Source: Agrocybe praecox
Lineage: Eukaryota > Basidiomycota > Agaricomycetes > Agaricales > Agrocybaceae
Assembly: GCA_964017145.1 (NCBI GenBank)
Contig: CAXHKQ010000071.1
Location: 1-16,645 of the forward strand
Length of the DNA: 16,645 bases
Reading direction: 5' to 3'
A model generated the notes under the pieces. The model did not search any database. It saw nothing but the letters and a program-made list of their open reading frames with translations, and was not told the DNA's origin. Positions 10,666 through 16,645 of this stretch are shown piece by piece. The position numbers were made by a program, and so were the translations under genes. The first letter of the stretch is position 1; each line of letters opens with the position of its first letter.

Positions 10666-10689
10666 TAATTAAATCGGAGCATTTAATTA
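10666..10689. promoter_or_regulatory. Facing homeodomain-type sites (TAATTAAAT / ATTTAATTA)
   Basis: TAATTAAAT at 10666-10674 and its exact reverse complement at 10681-10689 are separated by six bases (CGGAGC). TAATTA is the core bound by many Antennapedia- and paired-class homeodomains; paired sites can bind dimers. That any such protein binds here is inference from the motif alone. Confidence 0.4.
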
Positions 10690-10730
10690 GGTGTATGCAC
10701 ACACATGTGCAAGCAGCGCGCGCGCGTGTA

Positions 10731-10750
10731 ATGTTTAGTGCACTAAACAT
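10731..10750. promoter_or_regulatory. Perfect 20-bp palindrome
   Basis: ATGTTTAGTGCACTAAACAT is its own reverse complement over 20 bases with no central gap. A dimeric DNA-binding protein site is a reasonable guess; a chance palindrome of this length is uncommon. No specific factor is recognised. Confidence 0.7.
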
Positions 10751-10894
10751 GCAAGCACATGCACGCTAAAACAGTGAGCACAAAACAGCACAGCACAGCA
10801 TCCCACACGCACAGCACCAAAACATCTGCGCCGCCGATGTTTTCGGGTGAATTGCGACGCGACCGGGTGCCGCATGTGCCAAGTTCCAAGTGCC

Positions 10895-10911
10895 GCTGCT
10901 GCTGCTGCTGC
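10895..10911. repeat. (GCT)5+ triplet tract
   Basis: GCT repeated five times plus GC. Same class as the tracts at 4921 and 5256. Confidence 0.85.
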
Positions 10912-11640
10912 ACAGGAAAAACCGCGCAACATGTTTAAACATGCGCTGCTAATACGCACATTGGCGCGCGCGCACGCCGTTGGCGAATTGCGCATGGTCG
11001 ATTGTTTTACAGTCGAGCGGTGGCGGCGGCTGCTGCCGTTTTCAACCCCTCTCTGCACCGCAACCGCTGCCGCCACCGAATATTCCCAGAGACAAATCGT
11101 CGTCGCCGCTGCTGCTGCGAAATCTATTAAACATCCGTGCGTAAGCAACGACCGCGATTTGGCGCAAATGCAACCACCGCAACCAGCCATCAGAGCGTCC
11201 ATGGGCTCGTGCGTGCGTGTGTGCGTGCCAGTGTCGCGCAACGCAAGTGCGTGGTAGCCAAACCGCATATGGGCTCTCGGCAGAGGGTGGAGGAGTTTTT
11301 CACATGTTTCGAAATAATTTTAATGAGATATTCCGAGTAAATCATCTCACAATCTTCTAAAGAGTGATTCTTTTAGACGTGCGGTTTCAAGATGAAATAT
11401 AGTCAACTCTATTATAAAACTGTATTATGAAAATACGAATTTGTCATTATGTATTATGTTGTTTAAATGATTTGGGGTGGCCTCTGCGGCCGGCTCGAAT
11501 AAATAAAAAAACAGCTGCCAAAAATATCCACTACGAAAATAGTTCATCTCAATATTGGGTAAGGTTGGATAACAATCGTTGTAATAAAGCAAACAAATCA
11601 TATTGCTTCACAGTCTATCGATTCACGTCACTGGAACCAA

Positions 11641-11880
11641 ATTTAAATTGTGTACGTCAATTCCAAGAGAACAAACAATGATCATTATCATGTTGGTCAA
11701 TGTTTGTCTCTAGTAATAGACGTACACCATTTGGATGCCTGTTTTATCTCACGTTAATGACGACAAATAGTCATAATACTGAAAAATCATGTAGATTTGT
11801 TAATACAATATTCGTCTGTAATCCAACGCTCGCATGAAGTAAACGTCCTAGTCTACACAGTAATGCCGTATAGGTTTCAT
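11641..11880. repeat. Tandem repeat copy 1 (about 240 bp)
   Basis: Over 11651-11740 the sequence matches 11891-11980 without gaps at an offset of exactly 240, with 75 of 90 positions identical by my count. Shared blocks include ACGTCAATTCCAAGAGA, TGTTGGTCAAT and TTTGGATGCC. Further right the match continues with small gaps (ACAATATT.CGTCTGTAA, GCATGAAGT) and ends around AGTCTACACAG. Confidence 0.75.
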
Positions 11881-12121
11881 TTTAAATTGGTTTACGTCAA
11901 TTCCAAGAGACAAAACATTGACCATAGTAATGTTGGTCAATATTTGTCTCAAGAAATAGGCGTACATAATTTGGATGCCAGTTTTTTCAAGTATATGACG
12001 TCAAATAGATTCTCAAAAATCATATACATTTTTCAAAACAATATTACGTCTGTAAAACAACTCTTGCATGAAGTTGTCGTCAATCTATGCATAATACGAA
12101 GAAACGGCCCAGTCTACACAG
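11881..12121. repeat. Tandem repeat copy 2
   Basis: Second copy, directly adjoining the first. It contains a perfect TGACGTCA at 11996-12003 where copy 1 has TGACGACA. Near its end it has extra sequence (about 12076-12108) not found in copy 1, before the shared AGTCTACACAG at 12111-12121, which coincides with the right edge of the AT-rich block. Confidence 0.75.
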
Positions 12122-12535
12122 CTGCTATGCTCAATAGACACACACATGCGTGCAAACATGCCCGAATGTGTGTGTGTGGGTTCGGGCCCGTTCGCCAGTT
12201 AATAACTGTTATGTTCGCGCGCCACTGCCGTTACGCACAGTCACAGCAGCCACTGTGCGCACAAACGTGCGTGCGTATATGTATTTCTCCAGCATATTTC
12301 GGCCCCACTGCCTGCGGCTGCGGCGGCTGCCGCTGCAACAGCCGCCGTCGGGATGATCGCATTTCGCAAACATACGCACACGATACAGTCGCGGCTGCTG
12401 CCGCCACTGCCGCCAGCCAGCGCGCGTTATTAGCAATTGCGCGACCACGAAATGAACAATTTTCGGTTTCATTATAAAGATGAATGACCCGAAACGGTTA
12501 TTGTTATCGGTGCGGCGGCAGTGGCAGCCAGCAGC

Positions 12536-12551
12536 CACGCACATGTGCGTG
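12536..12551. promoter_or_regulatory. 16-bp palindrome around CACATGTG
   Basis: CACGCACATGTGCGTG is perfectly self-complementary. It combines an E-box-type CACATGTG core with GCGTG/CACGC flanks; GCGTG is the half-site of bHLH-PAS factors such as the AhR/Tango class. Binding is inference; the CA/TG-rich background raises the chance of such palindromes. Confidence 0.35.
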
Positions 12552-13138
12552 CACGTTTATTATACTCGCACAGTGACCAGCCGCAGCCGGCGGGCGGTCG
12601 ACCGTCCGCGCAGTTCAGCTGCTGTGTTCGATGCGACACGGACGAACTCATGCACGCACGCACGCACGCATTTCAAGTGTGTTGTTTGGCGCAAAACGCA
12701 CGCACGCCTCCGCGTATTTATGGAGTGTTGCCATTACGTTGTGGCGGCGGCGGCGGCGGCACGTGCAAGCAAACTCGTAGTCAAATTGCACACATGTGCG
12801 CCGTTTTGGACGTTCGTGCGGGTGGCGCGCGGATAGCAGTGCTTGATAATGTTTTGCGTTGGTCGCACAAGCGCGCAAGTGTGGCCACAGCCGTTTTCGG
12901 TTTAAATGGTACATGAATCATTCGCGCAAATATCGCAGAGTGTTCTGGTGCGTGTGGTGCTTTGTATCGATGCTTGCAACTGCTGCCATTTAACGAGCAC
13001 GAGTGCCCGAGTGCATCGCCGTTCGATTGAATCGATGCTCGCGCAGTTTATTCATAAATGTGCTCGCATGCGCACGCGGATCATTCAGCCACCGGCATGC
13101 GAACCATCATATTTAGTTTTATAATTGGAATTTTGCAT

Positions 13139-13171
13139 ACACACACATGTGTGTGTCTGTGTGTGTGTGTG
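13139..13171. repeat. CA/TG palindrome joined to a (TG)7 run
   Basis: 13139-13156 is an 18-bp perfect palindrome (ACACACACATGTGTGTGT). After one C it continues as seven TG units. The whole stretch is alternating purine-pyrimidine except at one step. Confidence 0.85.
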
Positions 13172-13570
13172 CGATTGGGCAATGAGCAAGCTCTGCGCTT
13201 ATTTTGTGCGGTTCTCTCTGCTCTGGCTGCTCGAGCTGCTGTGTGCGTTTGACAGAACGTGTTCGTGACAGATGATTTTCCCACAGGTAATACCCGGTCG
13301 GGTCGAAGCCGAGCGGTACTCTGCATAAAGGCGCTTGCTCCCTGTGCGGGTGTGTGTGTGTGTATTTGTGGTGTGTGCTCGCTGGTGCACACACAGGGGG
13401 TTCGGATCAGTGTGCGTGCGTGTGTGTGTGTGACCATGTGCACGTGTATACAATAAACGTGTGTGTGTGCACTCCAATGATGTATAGACCAAAACATAAT
13501 ACGGGCATCTGGAGTCTGGGTGGGTTTGGGGGTGGTGGCGGTAGTGTGGATCGAGGCGACGAGTGAGGCT

Positions 13571-13930
13571 GTGCTATTTGGAAATGAACTCGAAACCAAT
13601 AGATATATTTAATACTATCAGAGTTGGATACGATTTCAATAGATTTACGCATTTCTGAACATAATTTCCACACTGGAATTTCAAATGTTTGTCTATCGTG
13701 ATTGTGCATTTTCATGACGCATTTGATGTTCTAAAATGTATATTTAATTGAACGAAAAACGCTCAAGATACGCACGAAATATCAAGCCTTAAAAGTTCGA
13801 AGTGAAAAGTGCGAATTCACAATTATTCGGTTTATGATCAAACATCGATCTCGTCTCGATTCACCGATTCTTCTCACAGATTCGCGCCAAAGTAACGTAT
13901 ATAATATTCATCCGTTCGCACTATAATATC
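13571..13930. other. AT-rich complex block
   Basis: AT-rich and without CA/TG runs. All frames have frequent stops and I see no gene. Near the right end, TATATAAT at 13898-13905 and a TCAGT initiator-type string at 13934-13938 lie 38 bases apart, which is too loose to call a promoter with confidence. Confidence 0.45.
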
Positions 13931-14258
13931 CGCTCAGTTGCCATCTGCACACACTCGCACAAACTATACTGCATCAGCACCATGTGCGCGGTTCCCTACA
14001 CACATTCTAACACACACATTCGCCCGTAATGCCTTGTGCACACGAGGACGTCGGACGACGCCGACGATGCTCGGACGACGACGAACGGCAAACGTGTGGG
14101 TGTGTGGGAAGCAGTACATTTTCAAAGTATTTAGTAGTTTGCCAAAGCATAATCGCATGAGCGCAGGGTGTGTGTGTATTATGTTGGATGTTAGTGTGCT
14201 TTTGACACCGCTTGTGAATATATAATATTGAATAGTATGGACGACAGGAGTTCCGACG

Positions 14259-14273
14259 CACACACACACACAC
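14259..14273. repeat. (CA)7 microsatellite
   Basis: Pure CA run of about 15 bases. A second pure AC run lies at 14317-14330. Confidence 0.9.
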
Positions 14274-14486
14274 CCACACATGCACACGTGCCGATAAGAA
14301 ACGACTCGGTGAGCAAACACACACACACACGTATGTTGCTGGTGTGTGTAGTTTGCAGCACAGGTGCACAGCTCTCGATATGCGCGCCCGATTCCCACCC
14401 CCATCGAGTGCAAAACGGATGCAAAACGAGAACAAAGCAAAGTACGTCGTTGCGTTTATGTCAATCCGATATGGGTGGCTTACGGG

Positions 14487-14503
14487 GTGTGTGTGTGTGT
14501 GTG
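14487..14503. repeat. (GT)8 microsatellite
   Basis: Pure GT run of about 17 bases following TACGGG. Confidence 0.9.
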
Positions 14504-15000
14504 GAGAAAATGCATACAAATACACCGGTGATTTTGCGTGCGCGCACATGCGGGAATTGTTTGGCCAGTCGTCGTCGTCGTCCGTTGCAGCAGCAGATCG
14601 GCGAAAATGTCGCTTGCACTCGCTCGGAGCCGAGCATACACCACACATGTGCGCTCTCGCACGCCAACGTTAAGTGAAATGTGTTCGTGTGTGCTTGTGC
14701 GTATTTGCTTTGCTGTGTTCACCTCTGTCACATGGGCGATAATTCCGCATTTATGCTAATATATAAATTATGCTCAGCACACGAAGCATTCACGATCGAA
14801 ATCGTATGTGAGCGTGTGTGTGCTTGTGTGTGTGTTTGACAGCCTTGACACGTCGTTCGTTTGTGTTTGGTTGTGCGTTGTGTGTGTGTCGGTCGCAGGA
14901 CAAAGCGACCGTGCTCCGATCCAGATTTTTCCTATTCCACAAACACACGTGATGCCATTGGCAGCTTTCGGGCATGCGACGCAGCATAATGCGTTATTAG

Positions 15001-15230
15001 TGATCGTATGGCAGGCAGGGATAAAATATGTTGTTAGATATTCTCTTCAGACTCTCTTTTAATCATGGAGCATAGTAGTGTTGGGACCTTTCGTAGTAAA
15101 CAAATTATGAAATAGAAAATTAATTTATTCAGAAAATGTTCCCACACTTCATCCCATCTACTTCAATAGCATTATGGTTTTAGCTTTTAGTTGTCAAACA
15201 AGTAGTTGTATAGATATCACTGCTGCGTGT
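15001..15230. other. Short AT-rich block
   Basis: AT-rich, CA/TG-poor sequence between two CA/TG-rich blocks. No gene, RNA gene or clear repeat is visible. It contains an ATTAATTTAT homeodomain-type string near 15118. Confidence 0.4.
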
Positions 15231-15269
15231 GTGCGTGCTTGCGCCGACATGTTTTCGCATATAATAATT

Positions 15270-15284
15270 TATTAGCTGCTAATA
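15270..15284. promoter_or_regulatory. 15-bp palindrome TATTAGC-T-GCTAATA
   Basis: Two exactly complementary 7-base arms flank a single T. Each arm contains a TTAG/CTAA core of homeodomain type. It sits in an AT-rich patch (15259-15287) inside CA-rich surroundings. Function is inference. Confidence 0.4.
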
Positions 15285-15742
15285 CATGGGCTTCGACATC
15301 ACAGCCGAACCGCATGTGTGCGTGTGCGAGCGGCAGTCAGACCCCAGCGTAATCCCTGATGTCAAATCCAAAAATCCCACAGCGCCAAAATGCCGCCAGC
15401 GGCGTCAGCGGTGGCGGCTTATCACAATGAGCGCCGGTTCGCCCGTGCGCGCTCGTTCACCGTGGAAACAAAAGACCATCATCATCAGCAGCAGCGTCGT
15501 CGACGACAACGCACGCCGCGTTCGCTTGTGGTGTGAGATAATTGTATCCGCTTAGTCCTCGCCCACCTTTCCTCGTTCGCTGCTGCTGTTGCTGCTTAGC
15601 GCCAACGGCACACACACACTCTAGTGTACATTTCAGCATACTTGCACATACATACAAAATTGCTATGCAAATGTAAGCAATTATGTATGGTGCTCAGCAA
15701 GCCTTTGGGCACGCGTGCCAGTCCGCAAATGGAAAGAAACGC

Positions 15743-15768
15743 ACGGCAGCATAACACGGCAGCATAAC
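15743..15768. repeat. 13-bp direct tandem duplication
   Basis: ACGGCAGCATAAC occurs twice head to tail, then a partial third copy (AC). It is probably a small replication-slippage duplication. Confidence 0.85.
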
Positions 15769-16240
15769 ACAATAGCTCACACGTACTCCACTTACTTATC
15801 CACTTGCCCGCATTCGTTATGACAGACAGACAGAGAGACAGAGACGATGGCTGGAACAGGAGTGTGTTGCTCGTCGTGTTGCGTCGTCTCAAATACATGC
15901 TGCTGCTGCCTCGTCGGTAGCGAAACTCGGCAGATTTGTTGAATGAACCGCGCGCGTGACACTCGCACGCACACACACCGAACACGCATGCGAGTGACAG
16001 TAAATTTGATTTGTAAAGAATTGCGTTGTGCGCTTTGCAGCAGCAGCAGCATCGAAGCTTTCACGAGCGCAAAAAACACACACCAGTTGGATCGCTATAA
16101 CAACGAGCGTGATTCCCAACACCCGTGCACTTTCTACACTTCAGCGTCAGTCGTCTGCGACGTTGCCTAGCCTGGCTCGTCTGAACCAGGCCGACCATTA
16201 CCAACAAACACTCTGGCGGCATTCGCGCAAGTAATGCGCG

Positions 16241-16409
16241 CGTTCGTTTCCAATCCAGAGCCAGGAAAAGCCGTATACTACCAAGATTTTGAAGTTCAAA
16301 ACGCCACTAGGTTATTTTCGTCCGAGTGGCGTAGTGGTAGATGGAAGGTCCTGAGTTAAATACCTTGCATGGATTCGGGTTTTATCTCCAACGATGATCC
16401 AACATATGA
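16241..16409 (+). mobile_element. Candidate tRNA-derived SINE head or tRNA pseudogene
   Basis: TGGCGTAGTGG at 16327-16337 fits the Pol III internal box A consensus, and GGATTCGGGTT at about 16371-16381 resembles a decayed box B. The spacing of about 44 bases is close to that in tRNAs. The sequence does not fold into an intact tRNA: the stretch preceding box A has no matching 3' acceptor strand. A tRNA-derived SINE is the simplest reading. The left end is placed only where the texture changes, and the right end where the LTR-like start begins. Confidence 0.4.
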
Positions 16410-16478
16410 TGTTGAATGTTGCCTAGGGTTGCTCTTTGGATAGTTGTTCTAACCACATGGCCCCTGGAAAAAACGGAA

Positions 16479-16506
16479 CCGGTTATGAAGCTCCGGTCAT
16501 GAAGCT
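16479..16506. repeat. 14-bp imperfect tandem repeat in LTR U3
   Basis: CCGGTTATGAAGCT is followed at once by CCGGTCATGAAGCT, one base different. Short repeats upstream of the TATA box often act as LTR enhancer units; that role here is inference. Confidence 0.8.
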
Positions 16507-16517
16507 CTCTTCAGCAG

Positions 16518-16525
16518 TATATAAA
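16518..16525 (+). promoter_or_regulatory. TATA box of the LTR
   Basis: TATATAAA lies 94 bases before the AATAAA signal. Transcription would be expected to start about 30 bases downstream, near 16548, close to a small ACCCG-TTT-CGGGT hairpin (16536-16548). Confidence 0.5.
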
Positions 16526-16618
16526 GAAGGCCAAGACCCGTTTCGGGTTGTAGTTCCGATCAAGCGAGCATAATTATTTCGAATGACGAGCACAGCTTAG
16601 TTCGAATAATTAAGATTG

Positions 16619-16624
16619 AATAAA
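16619..16624 (+). terminator. Polyadenylation signal AATAAA of the LTR
   Basis: A canonical AATAAA near the right edge, followed by GTGTTCC, a GT-rich context typical of a cleavage region. Confidence 0.5.
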
Positions 16625-16645
16625 GTGTTCCTGCCATTGGATTAA

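Larger units (their letters stand above)
10010..11290. other. CA/TG- and CpG-rich block with palindromic motif cluster, probable intron
   Basis: If the plus exon is real, this is the beginning of its downstream intron. No gene is supported: open minus-strand frames at 10280-10750 and 10735-11268 are Cys/Val/Arg/Ala-rich and repeat-driven. A GCT tract lies at 10895-10911. The stretch 10557-10760 is unusual: an AT-rich site near 10560, two facing TAATTA sites and a 20-bp perfect palindrome, which suggests a regulatory element (inference). Confidence 0.5.
11291..12125. other. AT-rich complex block containing a diverged tandem repeat
   Basis: The CA/TG texture stops near 11290 and returns at about 12130 (CACACACATGCG). 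Stops are frequent in all frames over most of the block, although one plus frame is open from 11797 into the following block; its translation has no recognisable domain. The right half consists of two diverged copies of a sequence of about 240 bp, annotated separately. The block is a good candidate for an old transposable element or satellite-like remnant. Confidence 0.5.
12126..13570. other. CA/TG- and CpG-rich noncoding block
   Basis: No gene is supported. It holds a 16-bp palindrome at 12536-12551, CACG repeats near 12653-12670, a GGC run near 12743-12760, a CA/TG palindrome at 13139-13156, a (TG)7 run at 13158-13171 and GT runs near 13350 and 13420. A less repetitive patch at about 13255-13345 includes TTTTCCCACAGGTAATACC, which looks splice-like, but no coherent exon could be built from it. 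Confidence 0.55.
13931..15000. other. CA/TG- and CpG-rich noncoding block
   Basis: Dense CA and GT runs at about 14259-14273, 14317-14330, 14487-14503 and 14814-14836, plus GTC and GAC triplet runs (about 14050-14085 and 14568-14583). Long open frames on both strands, such as minus 14007-14648, are repeat-driven and overlap each other; no gene is supported. Confidence 0.55.
15231..16240. other. Mixed CpG/CA-rich noncoding block
   Basis: Moderately CA/TG-rich with CAG/CTG tracts (about 15483-15494, 15582-15596, 15898-15911 and 16039-16050) and a GACAGACAGAGAGA run near 15823. No gene is supported. It begins with an AT-rich palindrome at 15270-15284. The texture changes at about 16240 into mobile-element-like sequence. 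Confidence 0.5.
16410..16645 (+). mobile_element. Partial LTR of an LTR retrotransposon, truncated by the window edge
   Basis: The segment starts TGTTGAATGTTGCC, the TG-type start of many insect Ty1/copia and BEL/Pao LTRs. It has TATATAAA at 16518-16525 and AATAAA at 16619-16624, spaced as expected for promoter (U3) and polyadenylation signal (R). Before the TATA box there is a 14-bp imperfect direct repeat (16479-16492 and 16493-16506). A stem (TAATTATTTCGA at 16571-16582 against TTCGAATAATTA at 16601-16612, one bulge) lies just before the polyadenylation signal. The 3' LTR end is not seen, so it is unknown whether this is a 5' LTR, a 3' LTR or a solo LTR. The superfamily cannot be settled without the internal region. 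Confidence 0.55.

Noticed and set aside
11797..12477. Plus-strand open frame of 226 codons crossing from the AT-rich block to the CA-rich block
   Set aside because: It runs through copy 2 of the tandem repeat and then into repeat-driven sequence. The two halves have different composition, and no domain is recognisable. The corresponding region of copy 1 is not open in the same way.
13255..13345. TTTTCCCACAG/GTAATACC splice-like junction in a less repetitive patch
   Set aside because: An acceptor and donor fall at the same point, so it cannot define an exon on its own. No frame around it has consistent coding character or a matching second site.
14007..14648. Minus-strand open frame of 213 codons
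   Set aside because: Low-complexity His-Thr, Val-Cys and Ser runs from CA, GT and GAC repeats. Several overlapping frames are equally open.
15192..15215. Resemblance of AAGTAGTTGTATAGATA to the let-7 microRNA
   Set aside because: It lacks a base and the seed GAGGTAG is absent, and no complementary arm lies nearby to form a precursor.
16321..16395. Functional tRNA gene
   Set aside because: The box A match is good but box B is degraded and no acceptor stem or cloverleaf can be formed, so only a tRNA-derived element or pseudogene is supported.
1..16645. CRISPR array, operon, phage or other prokaryotic system
   Set aside because: No spaced identical repeats, no compact gene arrangement and no ribosome binding sites are present. 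The splice signals, microsatellites and LTR point to an animal nuclear genome.

Overview
This window looks like noncoding DNA from an animal nuclear genome, most likely an insect. No long open reading frame holds up as a gene. The DNA is dominated by CA/TG dinucleotide runs, CpG-rich stretches and short CTG/CAG tracts. The only plausible coding pieces are very short and have splice-site-like ends, and the right end carries retroelement sequence. A dipteran (mosquito-like) source fits this texture, but that is inference and no species marker is visible.

Layout. Positions 1-3220, 4150-7560, 8620-9440, 10004-11290, 12125-13570, 13930-15000 and 15230-16240 are CA/TG- and CpG-rich blocks with many microsatellites, palindromic CACATGTG-type motifs and triplet tracts. 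Between them lie AT-richer, more complex blocks with almost no CA/TG runs: 3221-4150, 7560-8620, 9440-9718, 11290-12125, 13570-13930 and 15000-15230. The AT-rich block at 11290-12125 contains two diverged copies of a sequence of about 240 bp in tandem. The block at 7560-8620 contains a pair of 15-bp inverted arms.

Possible coding content. Two candidate internal exons lie 91 bases apart on opposite strands. Plus-strand 9910-10003 follows an excellent acceptor and ends at a strong donor; it encodes an acidic, Ser/Asn-rich peptide with an IKEE motif. Minus-strand 9719-9818 encodes a peptide with a perfect 4-3-4-3-4 hydrophobic heptad (coiled coil). I could not identify the gene for either. If the plus exon is real, most of the window would be long introns or regulatory DNA of one or two large genes.

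Right end. From about 16240 the texture changes to mobile-element sequence: a tRNA-like Pol III box A/box B segment (SINE head or tRNA pseudogene), then from about 16410 what looks like the start of an LTR (TGTTG start, TATA box, polyadenylation signal), cut off by the window edge.

The most interesting structures are the opposite-strand exon pair, a 57-base near-perfect hairpin at 5680-5736, a cluster of palindromes at 10666-10750 including a perfect 20-bp palindrome and two facing homeodomain-type sites, and the tandem 240-bp repeat. No operon, bacterial gene, CRISPR array or complete gene system is visible.
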